In this document: positions 1-8,533 of the stretch, piece by piece
How the letters are laid out: the number at the start of each line of letters is the position of its first letter
Numbering within the stretch: the first letter of the stretch is position 1
From: Amphibacillus sp052055485
GTDB taxonomy: Bacteria > Bacillota > Bacilli > Bacillales > Amphibacillaceae
Reading direction: 5' to 3'
Length of the DNA stretch: 64,000 nucleotides
Assembly (NCBI RefSeq): GCF_052055485.1
Contig: NZ_CP197171.1
Location: forward strand, 992,001-1,056,000
Program-made: the position numbers and the translations under genes
Notes under the pieces: model-generated
Seen by the model: the letters and a program-made list of their open reading frames with translations, nothing else
Databases searched by the model: none
What the model was told of the DNA's origin: nothing

Positions 1-915
1 CAACGCCTCCATAATTGCATACATATCTAAAGAACCAGCTGTGCTTAAATGCGCACTTTCTTTAAATTTCCTTTCTCCTAAAAACTCTACATTACGGAAG
101 TGAACGAAATGAATTTTATCCCCAATCTCATGCACCATTTCAACTAAATCATTGGCCGGATCTGCTCCTAAAGAACCCGTACAGAATGTAATACCATTAT
201 AAGGCGAATCAATAATATTGAGAATTCGTTTTAAATCTGCTAAATTTTTCGTGATTCTGGGAAAGTCAAAGATTTCCCAAGGCGGATCATCTGGATGAAT
301 CGCCATTTTCACATTAGCTTCTTCACAAACTGGAATCACTTTTAACAAGAAATATTTCAAATTCTCAAATAAATCTGCTTCAGTTATGCCATCATAGATT
401 TCAACTAATTTATTAAATTTTTTTAATCTTTCGCCTTCCCAACCGGGCAAACGGAAACCCTTTGATTGACTATGGATCAATTTATACATGTCACTAGGAT
501 CCATACTCTCTATAACTGCTTGATCATAAACCAAAGAATAGCTGCCATCACTATTTTCATGGTTCAACGTTGTTTTTGCCCAACCAAAAATTGGCTTGAA
601 ACTATAACAAATTAAATTGACACCGCACTGACTAAGGTTTCTTATCGTTTGAATATAATTGTCAATATAGTGATCCCTATTAGCGTCTCCTGCTTTAATC
701 GAATCATGGATGGCAACACTTTCAATTCCTAATAACTCTAACCCTTCTTTTTCAACTGACTCTTTTAATTTTTGAATCTCTTCTATTCCCCAAACGTCTC
801 CAGGCAGTTTGTTTAACAAAGTACCTACAATACCGTTCATACCGGGAATTTGTTTGACTTGCTCTAGTGGAATAGAGTCTTCTTTTTCTCCATACCATCT
901 AAATCCCCACTTCAT
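1..915 (-). CDS. uxuA: D-mannonate dehydratase, C-terminus cut by window edge
   Basis: The minus-strand frame starts at 915 with MKWGFRWYGEKEDSIPLEQ and stays open for 305 codons to the window edge. Segments such as PGMNGIVGTLLNKLPGDVWG and LLGIESVAIHDSIKAG are typical of UxuA, a metal-dependent TIM-barrel enzyme that dehydrates D-mannonate to 2-keto-3-deoxy-D-gluconate in the cytoplasm. The family is about 350-360 residues long, so roughly 50 residues lie outside. It is the last visible gene of the minus-strand PTS/sugar-acid operon, 72 bases after the PTS IIA gene. The product assignment is strong; the physiological substrate of the operon is not established. Confidence 0.9.
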   Translation of the reverse strand, partial: MKWGFRWYGEKEDSIPLEQVKQIPGMNGIVGTLLNKLPGDVWGIEEIQKLKESVEKEGLELLGIESVAIHDSIKAGDANRDHYIDNYIQTIRNLSQCGVNLICYSFKPIFGWAKTTLNHENSDGSYSLVYDQAVIESMDPSDMYKLIHSQSKGFRLPGWEGERLKKFNKLVEIYDGITEADLFENLKYFLLKVIPVCEEANVKMAIHPDDPPWEIFDFPRITKNLADLKRILNIIDSPYNGITFCTGSLGADPANDLVEMVHEIGDKIHFVHFRNVEFLGERKFKESAHLSTAGSLDMYAIMEAL

Positions 916-987
916 TTCGAATCCCCCTTCGCCAATTTTTTATTAAAAAATTCTCTTACATTGTCCTGTATTTTTCAGATAAATGTA

Positions 988-1434
988 TTAAAAATCGTCT
1001 TCCTGCTCAACATCGGCATCTATCATCGATATATGCCATGTGCCCATACTGTTTACTCCTTGATCCAGAATCGATTGAACCGCTTGATCAACTGGTGTAT
1101 TAATTAATTGATGATTGATCGTTTCCAATAACATTGGCAAATTAACGCCACCAATAACATAAACTGCGTTTTGTAACTCATTTGCCAAAGAACTGATAGT
1201 AAGTACCGCTTGGTTATACGGACTAGCATTTACCAAATCTGTCAACACAATGACCCCCGTGCCTCTATCTACATCATGAATCGCTTGTTTGATATTCAAT
1301 CCTAGTTCTTGAATATCATCTCCTTGATTCAGGTTGACAGTCGCTATACTATTTGTAGTCCCCATAATGACTTCAGCGGAATCCTTGAGTCCGTCACTTA
1401 GCTGTCCATGTGTTGCAATAACAATTCCAAGCAT
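988..1434 (-). CDS. PTS system mannose/fructose/sorbose-family IIA component
   Basis: This 148-residue protein opens MLGIVIATHGQLSDGLKDS. His9 in the ATHG motif is the phosphorylation site expected for mannose-family EIIA, which passes phosphate from HPr to EIIB in the cytoplasm. The length matches a stand-alone IIA domain. It ends in an acidic tail (VEQEDDF), echoing the acidic tail of the IIC protein. It lies between uxuA and an unknown membrane-protein gene in the PTS operon. Its substrate is unknown and must be judged from IIB/IIC/IID. Confidence 0.9.
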   Translation of the reverse strand: MLGIVIATHGQLSDGLKDSAEVIMGTTNSIATVNLNQGDDIQELGLNIKQAIHDVDRGTGVIVLTDLVNASPYNQAVLTISSLANELQNAVYVIGGVNLPMLLETINHQLINTPVDQAVQSILDQGVNSMGTWHISMIDADVEQEDDF

Positions 1435-1446
1435 TTAACTACCTCC

Positions 1447-2325
1447 TTATGTGAACAACTTAATGATTTTAGTTAAATTCTCTGAATTTAAAGCTTTTTG
1501 TTTTAATTCAGATTTTTCAAGATAATATTGAAGTTCTTGATCTGCTTTTAAACTTCTTCCACTAAAAATATAATTAACCTGACTAGTTGAGTAAGGATGA
1601 ACCGTAAAGTCAGTAAGCTTTTTCTTATTCATAACGTGACCTATAAAATGCAAATCCAAGTCAGCCCCCACACAATCAAGCCAATAGATCTTAGCTGATG
1701 CTTTACAAGTTTCTTTCACTGCTTCAAGACCAGCTTCTCCAAAACAGCCTTCATCTACAAAAGCAAAAGCAATCTTTTTACTTTTCACTTCATCAATCAA
1801 TGCTAATAATGTAAGGATTGATGAAGTGTTTCGAACAAGGTTATTCCTATTGGATAACCCCTTTGCCACTTTACTCAGCAAGTAGAAATAAATACCGTAG
1901 CACACCATAACAAACACCGTATTAAATGAAGTAAAATCAAATGCGTTGTGAGAATTCTTCATATAAAACAATGTTAATAAGGTTCCCACAAGCAAAGTGA
2001 ACAAAGAGCTCACTAATATAAACTTTGTTATAGCTTTACTTTGCCTTTTACGATCAAATAAATAATATGGACCAAAACTTTGAGGCGGTGTGTCATAATA
2101 TGTGCAAATAATCTGATCCGCAGTTTCGATATCGCCGACATATACGTTTTTAAGGTTATTCTTTTTATTCTGTTTATGTTCAATTACTTTAATATCTTGG
2201 CGCATTTTCACGATATCTGTCGCAAGCGCCGAAATAAATCTCTTTTTCTGTTTATCCGTTCTGCGAACACGGTAAATATATTGATATCGAAAAAGCCAAT
2301 CATTAAACTTCTCGTTTTGATCCAT
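1447..2325 (-). CDS. Membrane protein of unknown function in PTS operon, M28-peptidase-like C-terminal half
   Basis: I do not recognise this 292-residue protein with certainty. Residues 1-95 are basic and probably cytoplasmic. Two hydrophobic segments lie near 100-120 (ITKFILVSSLFTLLVGTLL) and 133-153 (FNTVFVMVCYGIYFYLLSK). The C-terminal part has NTSSILTLLALIDEV followed by IAFAFVDEGCFGEAGLEAV, which resembles the strand-helix layout and DE/GxxG region of M28 aminopeptidases. The usual metal-binding HxD and DNxSG motifs are not evident, so it may be a degenerate, non-catalytic relative. It sits inside the PTS operon, 12 bases before the IIA gene, so an accessory role in uptake or substrate handling is possible but unproven. 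Confidence 0.6.
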   Translation of the reverse strand: MDQNEKFNDWLFRYQYIYRVRRTDKQKKRFISALATDIVKMRQDIKVIEHKQNKKNNLKNVYVGDIETADQIICTYYDTPPQSFGPYYLFDRKRQSKAITKFILVSSLFTLLVGTLLTLFYMKNSHNAFDFTSFNTVFVMVCYGIYFYLLSKVAKGLSNRNNLVRNTSSILTLLALIDEVKSKKIAFAFVDEGCFGEAGLEAVKETCKASAKIYWLDCVGADLDLHFIGHVMNKKKLTDFTVHPYSTSQVNYIFSGRSLKADQELQYYLEKSELKQKALNSENLTKIIKLFT

Positions 2326-2438
2326 ATTTCTATCACCTTTTAATCATATTTATTGCAAACATTAAGATTGCTTATTTAGAATCATTGATAATTGATGGTC
2401 ATTTATTAATAGGTAAATTGGGTCTGACGGTAGTCAAA

Positions 2439-2945
2439 TTATAAGTCGAATTGCTTTAAAACCTCTCGTAAAGTAGACTTTTGTGCCGAGGGGGTTGATT
2501 GAAAATAAATATCTTTAACTCCATAACTCTCATTCAACTCTTTCAGCTTTTCAGCATCAGACTTATTTAAATACACTGATTTAGTTACAAAGATGTCCTT
2601 TTCTGGGTCCTTTTGCGCTATGCCGCCAATATTCAATTCTTTCATCGGGACTCCATGGGTTACTAAATCATAAATCACACCAACAGTTTTTGTGATCAAA
2701 ATACAACTATAGTCTTTAAACTGATATTCATCCCAGTAAAACTTCGCTTTTTCTGGTGTGATGACTATTGTCTTTTGACCTGTCCGGCCCCCAGCACTCT
2801 TATATAAATCTCTCATAAATTTGTCTTTAGCCACGACATCATCAACTACAAAAATGGAGTTCACTCCTTTTTTTTGTGATAAAGTCATCATGACTTGACC
2901 ATGAATTAATCTTTCATCAACCCGAGCTAAATTGACTACACCCAT
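2439..2945 (-). CDS. PTS system mannose/fructose/sorbose-family IIB component
   Basis: This 168-residue protein has the IIB signature VNLARVDERLIHGQVMMTL near the N-terminus. His15 in LIHGQ is the residue phosphorylated by IIA and used to phosphorylate the incoming substrate. Length and fold segments (IFVVDDVVAKD, NIGGIAQ) fit sorbose/mannose-type IIB. It is 25 bases downstream of the IID gene and precedes the unknown membrane-protein gene. The complete A-B-C-D set in this operon implies a functional transporter. Confidence 0.92.
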   Translation of the reverse strand: MGVVNLARVDERLIHGQVMMTLSQKKGVNSIFVVDDVVAKDKFMRDLYKSAGGRTGQKTIVITPEKAKFYWDEYQFKDYSCILITKTVGVIYDLVTHGVPMKELNIGGIAQKDPEKDIFVTKSVYLNKSDAEKLKELNESYGVKDIYFQSTPSAQKSTLREVLKQFDL

Positions 2946-2970
2946 TATTAGATCCCTTCTTTCTCTTAAA

Positions 2971-3828
2971 TTATAGAATTCCCACAGCAGCTAATACAAT
3001 TAGTATAGCTGTTAACCAAAGCAAAGCTTGAGTTACCTTTAACCCTTTTTTCGTATAGAACCAATATACGCCCATTACAACTGCTAAAGGTAATAGACCT
3101 GGAATAATCTGATCTAGAATTTCCTGAAGAACAAATTCTCGACCTGAAATATTAAAGGACAAAACTGATGTGACGTTAACATAATTACCGGCTAAAATTC
3201 CCATCATGAACAACCCTAAAACAGATAGCGTTTCGATCGCAGTTTGAACACCAGTACTCTGCATTAAACTAGTTGCATTACGTCCCATTGAAAAGGACTG
3301 ACGGGCGAAGAATACTCCTAATAAAACTTGATACAACGCAAAAGTAATAAATGGGAATAATGCTCCTAATGCACTTCCCTGTTCTGCCCAAGGAACCGCT
3401 ATAGCTATAAAAATGTATTGGACAGTTCCTGAGTCAATGGCATCACCAATCCCTGCCAAAGCTCCCATCAATCCAGCTTTAGTATTATAAAGCAAATCAT
3501 CAGCCATCATAATTTCTTTACCTTGATGCTCTTCCTTCGCTCTTTCCTGTTCCATAGAAGACATCAAACCTGTGATGACTCCACCACCCCATGTAAGCTG
3601 TGTATTGAAGAATAAGAGTTGCCGACGATAAGCTGCTTTTAAGGCATCCTCATCCTTGTAAAGTTTCTTCAAAATAGGCATCATTGCATATAATAAAGAA
3701 GGTGCCAAATACCGCTCAAAGGAATGGGGAATTTCATTAGCAAAATGCCATCTTAGATACGACTTAGTGACATCCTTCTTGGTAATCTGCTCTGGGGCAG
3801 GACCAGCATTATTCGTTATCTCTGTCAT
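2971..3828 (-). CDS. PTS system mannose-family IID component
   Basis: The 285-residue protein shows the EIID pattern: the conserved N-terminal stretch SYLRWHFANEIPHSFERYLA, then FFNTQLTWGGGVITGLMSSMEQ, a Gly-rich segment (GLMGALAGIGDAIDSGT) and C-terminal membrane helices. IID forms the membrane channel with IIC in the mannose superfamily. An SD-like GAGG sits just upstream of the start. It lies between the IIC and IIB genes in the operon. Confidence 0.92.
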   Translation of the reverse strand: MTEITNNAGPAPEQITKKDVTKSYLRWHFANEIPHSFERYLAPSLLYAMMPILKKLYKDEDALKAAYRRQLLFFNTQLTWGGGVITGLMSSMEQERAKEEHQGKEIMMADDLLYNTKAGLMGALAGIGDAIDSGTVQYIFIAIAVPWAEQGSALGALFPFITFALYQVLLGVFFARQSFSMGRNATSLMQSTGVQTAIETLSVLGLFMMGILAGNYVNVTSVLSFNISGREFVLQEILDQIIPGLLPLAVVMGVYWFYTKKGLKVTQALLWLTAILIVLAAVGIL

Positions 3829-3849
3829 TTCATTACCTCCTCATACTTT

Positions 3850-4671
3850 TTAGAAATTATCATCATAATCATCATCTGAAGAAGAACTATCCACACCTTC
3901 TGCTGGTGCAATTTTATTCTTTTGTGATTGTACAAAGATAAGAGCAATGATTACACCAAAAATAGCATAAGTAACCATTGTAATTTCCAATGAACTAAAC
4001 ACAATACTCATAAAATAAGCTAGGAAGAAAAAGACCATATAATCTTTTCGACCAATAACATAAACAGTTGTCGCAATCCCAATTGCTGCTAAACCACCAC
4101 CAACAACTTCTAGAACATGGATAACAACAGTTCCTTCCAAAGCAGTAATGACATCAGCAATAACTGGGGCGCCAAAATAAAGAGCAACAAATATTAATGG
4201 AACAAATAACAGAAATGATGCAATTGTCGGATAGAGAATAATTGAACGAACGATAGCTTTAGGATTTAAGTCCTCAACTGCTTTATCTGTATATTTTCCT
4301 AAAAATGTGTTAATAAAAAATCTAAATTGATAAAGATAACTACCTAATAATCCGACGGGCACGGCAACCGCAATAGCAGCTTCAGGTTGCAGATTCCCTA
4401 GTAAAGCAACGGGTACGGCAATAGCCGCAGCAACTGCAGGTTCTGCTGGCATTGATCCCCCTGGTGAAAAAACACCCATGTAAATTAACTGAAGTGCTGC
4501 TGTTACGATCATAGCTTGAGAGACATTTCCTATTACAATACCGACAACTAGTCCTGTCATCAGCGGCGAAAAGCGTAATGTTAATGTCGCCCCGCCTCCC
4601 AACCATCTAGACATAACTGCTGCAACCCATAGTGCAATTAATAAACTTTGCAATACACTTAAAGTTTCCAT
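3850..4671 (-). CDS. PTS system mannose/sorbose-family IIC component
   Basis: This 273-residue multi-span membrane protein carries the IIC hallmark GVFSPGGSMPAEPAVAAAIA near residues 67-86, with several hydrophobic helices on both sides (for example SLLIALWVAAVMSRWLGGG near the start). It forms the substrate path with IID. The C-terminus is a Ser/Asp-rich tail (SSSSDDDYDDNF), somewhat unusual. It starts 8 bases after the dehydrogenase gene at 4680-5786 ends, so the operon is tightly packed. Confidence 0.92.
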   Translation of the reverse strand: METLSVLQSLLIALWVAAVMSRWLGGGATLTLRFSPLMTGLVVGIVIGNVSQAMIVTAALQLIYMGVFSPGGSMPAEPAVAAAIAVPVALLGNLQPEAAIAVAVPVGLLGSYLYQFRFFINTFLGKYTDKAVEDLNPKAIVRSIILYPTIASFLLFVPLIFVALYFGAPVIADVITALEGTVVIHVLEVVGGGLAAIGIATTVYVIGRKDYMVFFFLAYFMSIVFSSLEITMVTYAIFGVIIALIFVQSQKNKIAPAEGVDSSSSDDDYDDNF

Positions 4672-4679
4672 ATGTCCTC

Positions 4680-5786
4680 CTATCCTTTACCTTTAATATA
4701 GTCTTCCAATTGATAAATTGAATCTCGCAATAATTCTTTCGTAATAATAATGGGTACAAGATGGACCTTCTCTTTCGAATCAATGAACTGAACAATATGT
4801 TCAATGACCGCTTCATCCTTTGGATAAATATTCATTTGATGAAGTGACATTGGTAAATTCAGCTCTTGATAAAACGGTAACAACCGATCAATTTGATCCC
4901 ACTTATTCTCGATCGCCAATTGATAAAAAATTCCATAAGCTACTTTTTCTCCATGTAGAAAATCATGGCTTTCTGGGATATATTTGCTCATTGCGTCATG
5001 CATAGCATGAGCGGCTGCATTTCTAGCATATTTATCTCCTAGCCCGCCCACCAGACCAGCCACAGAAAAGATAATTTCCGACAAACGAATAAATTCAGCT
5101 GATAATTCCTGTTTCTTCATGTCTTGAATAGCTTTGGCGGAGTATTGGGTAATTGCATCTTTGCACAATTTTGATGTATATCCAGCTATCTGCAAGAAAG
5201 GTTCTGCCTTTAGATGATCTTGTTGTAAAATAGCGTCGGACTCATACCACTTGGCTAATGTATCTGCTAATCCGGCAATAAAGTAATCAACCGGTGAATT
5301 AATGACTAACTGAGGGTCTGTGATAAGAAATGCTGCCTGTCTTAGGAAATGCTCTGTTTTCCCTTCGGCTTCCCCATTTTCTTTGTACATGACTGAAAGC
5401 GGAGTCCACGGCGCACAATTACTAGCCAGTGTTGGTATGACTCCAAAGTTAATATTGAGAATATGAGCTGCATATCCAACCAAGTCAGTTAATTTTCCAC
5501 CACCAACACCAATAATAAAATCTACTTCAGCTTGCTCAGCAATTTCTACTATCAGATCAGCTCCATAATAACTGCATTCACCTGTGTATTGATGATAAGT
5601 AAAATTGTATCGATCATCTTGCAAAAAATTTAATTTTGTTTTAGCCTTTTCCCATGACACTGTACCGTGTACTAGCAAAACATTCTGTGCATTATACTCA
5701 TCCAATAAATTGGGTACAAAATCAATAGCTCCTATATGATACTGATAAAACTGTGGTCCTACTTTTACTTTCAAATCAGTTAACAT
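4680..5786 (-). CDS. Iron-containing alcohol / glycerol-dehydrogenase-family oxidoreductase
   Basis: The 368-residue protein belongs to the GldA-like branch of group III metal-dependent dehydrogenases. It shows the nucleotide-binding GVGGGKLTDLVGYAA, the PTLASNCAPWTPLSVMY segment and the metal-ligand region HDFLHGEKVAYG. Family members interconvert polyols or 2-hydroxy acids and carbonyl compounds using NAD(P)H; some, such as HcxA (YbdH), act on 2-oxo acids. Here it is encoded between the 2-hydroxyacid dehydrogenase and IIC genes, suggesting it processes the PTS-imported or neighbouring sugar acid. The exact substrate cannot be read from sequence. Confidence 0.8.
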   Translation of the reverse strand: MLTDLKVKVGPQFYQYHIGAIDFVPNLLDEYNAQNVLLVHGTVSWEKAKTKLNFLQDDRYNFTYHQYTGECSYYGADLIVEIAEQAEVDFIIGVGGGKLTDLVGYAAHILNINFGVIPTLASNCAPWTPLSVMYKENGEAEGKTEHFLRQAAFLITDPQLVINSPVDYFIAGLADTLAKWYESDAILQQDHLKAEPFLQIAGYTSKLCKDAITQYSAKAIQDMKKQELSAEFIRLSEIIFSVAGLVGGLGDKYARNAAAHAMHDAMSKYIPESHDFLHGEKVAYGIFYQLAIENKWDQIDRLLPFYQELNLPMSLHQMNIYPKDEAVIEHIVQFIDSKEKVHLVPIIITKELLRDSIYQLEDYIKGKG

Positions 5787-5797
5787 ACAAACACTCC

Positions 5798-6802
5798 CTA
5801 CTTACTTCCAATATAATTGCTGTAGGGTTGCACTGATCTTTCAGGCAGTTCGCCTCTTACAATACATTCAACATCACGAACACATTTTTTGCCCATCTCT
5901 TCTAAGCACTCCATTGTGTATGCTGAAATATGCGGTGTCATTACAACATTATCGAAGGAGAGGTAAGGATGGCTTTTAAGACCAGGCTCTTCCTCTAAAA
6001 CATCAGTAGCAAATCCAGCAATTTTACCCGTTTTTAAACCGCTTACAATTGATGATTCATTAACTAAAGCACCACGTGCACTGTTAGAAATATACACATT
6101 ATGCTTCATTTTTTCGATTTCTTTATCAGAAATCATATGATAATTTTCCTCTGTTAAATTAGCACATAAGCAAATGACATCTGATGATTCTAGTAACTGG
6201 TCAAATTCAACCTTCTTTGCCCCATAGCTTTGGATATGCAATTCAGATTTGTATGGATCATACGCTAAAACATCACAGAAAAAACCATTGCGGAGGATTT
6301 CCACAACTCTGCTCCCTGTGTTACCAACCCCTATCACACCAACGGTTTTATTGAATAAAGTTCTACCTACAAAGCTAGCCCTCTCTTCCCACTGACCACA
6401 TTTAACACTATGTTGTGCCTTAACCGTTTGACGTAGAACAGTCATTAAATTGACTATATTATTCTCCGCTACTGCATCTCGTTCTATAATTGCAGGAATA
6501 ATTGAAACAATGGTATTATTATTTTTAGCTGCTTCAAGATCAACGTTATTGTAACCGATTCCATGCCTTGAGATTAAAATTAGCTCATCTTTATGGTCAA
6601 AGAACTCTTGTGTGAAAAACGGTGTAACACTAGAAATGATAATATTATAACCTTGGAGAATTTCCGCTAACTCTTGCCCACTGATTTCGCTATCAACAGT
6701 AAAATGTTTAACCTGCCCTATCTTCTTCAAAGCTTCCATATGCTCTGGGAAAACTTTACCAAAGCTACTAGAATTGACAATTGCGATGTTGTATTTCGAC
6801 AA
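5798..6802 (-). CDS. D-isomer-specific 2-hydroxyacid dehydrogenase family protein
   Basis: This 334-residue protein has the two-domain layout of the D-2-hydroxyacid dehydrogenases. The Rossmann motif is VGVIGVGNTGSRV. The catalytic triad is visible as Arg in NSARGALVNE, Glu in DVLEEEPGLK and His in MTPHISAYT. Members reduce 2-oxo acids (pyruvate, hydroxypyruvate, 2-keto-gluconates) with NAD(P)H in the cytosol. It is encoded 14 bases after the 6-phosphogluconate-dehydrogenase-like gene and before the GldA-like gene. A keto-aldonate is a reasonable guess for its substrate. Confidence 0.85.
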   Translation of the reverse strand: MSKYNIAIVNSSSFGKVFPEHMEALKKIGQVKHFTVDSEISGQELAEILQGYNIIISSVTPFFTQEFFDHKDELILISRHGIGYNNVDLEAAKNNNTIVSIIPAIIERDAVAENNIVNLMTVLRQTVKAQHSVKCGQWEERASFVGRTLFNKTVGVIGVGNTGSRVVEILRNGFFCDVLAYDPYKSELHIQSYGAKKVEFDQLLESSDVICLCANLTEENYHMISDKEIEKMKHNVYISNSARGALVNESSIVSGLKTGKIAGFATDVLEEEPGLKSHPYLSFDNVVMTPHISAYTMECLEEMGKKCVRDVECIVRGELPERSVQPYSNYIGSK

Positions 6803-6816
6803 TTTAAAAGACTCCT

Positions 6817-7716
6817 TTATTTATTCTTAATTACTGTATGTCCACCAAAACCATGTCTCAATGACGCCACAACCTTATTTGAGAAACAACCGAAATTTTT
6901 ACTCTCATTACGTACAAACAAAGATAATGCAATTGTTGGAACAGGAATATTTAAATTTAGAGCTTCTTCAATTGTCCATTTCGCTTCACCAGTAGCATCA
7001 ATCTCTCCTTTAACTTTTTCCAATTTAGGGTCATTTGAAAAAGCCTCTTCTACCAATTGGATAAGCCACGATCTGATTACCGAGCCGTGATTCCAAACCT
7101 TTGCAACCTCTTCTAAATTGAATTCAAAGTCTGAAGCATGCAATACATCAAAACCTTCACCTATTGCTTGCATCATTGCATACTCAATTCCATTATGGAC
7201 CATTTTAAGATAATGGCCTGAGCCGGCTCTTCCAGCATAAAGATACCCATTTTTACAAGCCAAAGTTTTAAAAAATGGTTCGACTTCCCTAAATGGTTTT
7301 TCATCACCGCCAATCATCAGGCAAGCTCCATTCCGAGCCCCTTCTATTCCTCCAGATGTTCCACAATCAATAAAGTGAACACCACGACGTTTAGCAAATT
7401 CATAATTTTTTAAACTATCATTATAATTAGAATTACCGCTATCAATGATGATGTCACCTTCATCAAGCTTTTCTACCAATTCAAGAATTAATTGATTAGT
7501 ACTGTTACCAGCAGGGATGCTTAAAAATAGAACTCTTTTCGTACTTAAAGTTTTTAGCAAATCATCCAATGAATGAACTATTTCCAGTTTTTGTTGAATT
7601 GCTTTTTTCCTTATGGTTTCATTCACGTCAAAGCCTAACACTTTCCATCCTTTAGCGCTTACATTTAAAGCCATGTTTAAACCCATTTTTCCAAGTCCTA
7701 TAAATCCAATTTTCAC
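6817..7716 (-). CDS. 6-phosphogluconate dehydrogenase-like protein, short YqeC/GntZ type
   Basis: The protein begins VKIGFIGLGKMGLNMALN, a Rossmann NAD(P) site. It continues with DSGNSNYNDSLKNYEFA, the FIDCGTSGGIEGARNGACL loop and the active-site Lys/Asn in GHYLKMVHNGIEYAMMQ. At about 299 residues it matches the short decarboxylating 6-phosphogluconate dehydrogenases rather than the 470-residue Gnd. I start it at the GTG at 7716, four codons inside the longest frame: the AGGAGG at 7731-7726 would overlap a start at 7728 and lies about 11 bases before 7716. It is the first gene of the minus-strand operon. If it does act on a 6-phospho-aldonate, the PTS could import that aldonate. Confidence 0.85.
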   Translation of the reverse strand: MKIGFIGLGKMGLNMALNVSAKGWKVLGFDVNETIRKKAIQQKLEIVHSLDDLLKTLSTKRVLFLSIPAGNSTNQLILELVEKLDEGDIIIDSGNSNYNDSLKNYEFAKRRGVHFIDCGTSGGIEGARNGACLMIGGDEKPFREVEPFFKTLACKNGYLYAGRAGSGHYLKMVHNGIEYAMMQAIGEGFDVLHASDFEFNLEEVAKVWNHGSVIRSWLIQLVEEAFSNDPKLEKVKGEIDATGEAKWTIEEALNLNIPVPTIALSLFVRNESKNFGCFSNKVVASLRHGFGGHTVIKNK

Positions 7717-7739
7717 ATCCTTCGTCACCTCCTGTTTTA

Positions 7740-7768
7740 ATCATACTCTATAAAAAAAATATTGTAAA
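7740..7768 (-). promoter_or_regulatory. Sigma-A-type promoter of the PTS/sugar-acid operon
   Basis: On the minus strand TTTACA (7768-7763) is followed after 17 bases by TATGAT (7745-7740). Transcription would begin only a few bases before the AGGAGG ribosome site, giving a very short leader. Confidence 0.6.
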
Positions 7769-7778
7769 TATCCATTTT

Positions 7779-7800
7779 AAATAAAAAATATTTTTTATTT
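7779..7800. promoter_or_regulatory. 22-bp A/T palindrome upstream of operon promoter, candidate RpiR operator
   Basis: A perfect palindrome (half-site AAATAAAAAAT) lies 10 bases upstream of the -35 element of the sugar-acid operon, between that operon and the divergent RpiR regulator gene. Regulator sites in this family are often A/T-rich inverted repeats. Low sequence complexity makes chance occurrence possible. Confidence 0.35.
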
Positions 7801-8523
7801 ATTTAACCTAAAATTATACATTTCAAGCAAATGAAAGCCCTTAGTGATCTAATAGAGAAGCTAAAATGCATGAAATTATATATTTTTTTACTTGCTTTAT
7901 ATGAGGTTTTATTTTCCAATTAGAAACTTACTACTATGTGTATAATTTATAAAAAAGTGTTAGAAGTTGTTATAATAGTACTATGTTACAAATTTCAATC
8001 CCAAACACTATTCATATTTGTCCAATGTTATGAGTACTTAATTATATTTTCTAAATCAGTTATCATTTAATAAACCAGTAAATATAGTCAGTCTCAATCT
8101 ATTTAGTTAAGATGGAAAATTAAAAATTGTTTTTTTATCACTCGATATTATTTCGAAATTTTCAGTAAATTTTGCTCCCTGTTTTTAATTACTAATTGCT
8201 TTTCTTGCTTTTAATAGTTTGATTTCTTTATTATTAGATCGAGATAACTTCCCCTTGTCTCCCTAATTTTTAAGGCAAAATTCAGGTCAGTCACTTTTTT
8301 TATTCCATTTAACCATTTACTATAAGTAAAAGTTCTATTAAGATTTAATCATACAACTCATCTTCCCCCAAAAATGATAATGATTGCACCTTATGTTACA
8401 GTAGTTAATAATAAATAGAATATTTTTTTATTGCTTATTCACCATTATCGATATATTTGAACGACTTTCGTATTTTAATGAATTTCTATTATTAATTGAC
8501 TCGAATTTGTCGTGAGTCTAGAT
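7801..8523. other. A/T-rich intergenic region between divergent operon and regulator
   Basis: About 720 bases of very A/T-rich sequence without a convincing reading frame on either strand. Several TATAAT-like hexamers occur, but none stands out as the RpiR promoter. I see no RNA gene or repeat here. Confidence 0.5.
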
Positions 8524-8533
8524 GGAGGTCATA

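Noticed and set aside
2080..2343. 87-codon plus-strand frame opposite the unknown PTS-operon gene
   Set aside because: It is antisense to a coding region with good ribosome site and operon context, and is rich in residues typical of shadow frames.
8376..8395. Fur-box-like ATGATAATGATT upstream of the RpiR gene
   Set aside because: Only one partial half of the 19-bp consensus is present, and no iron-related gene is adjacent.
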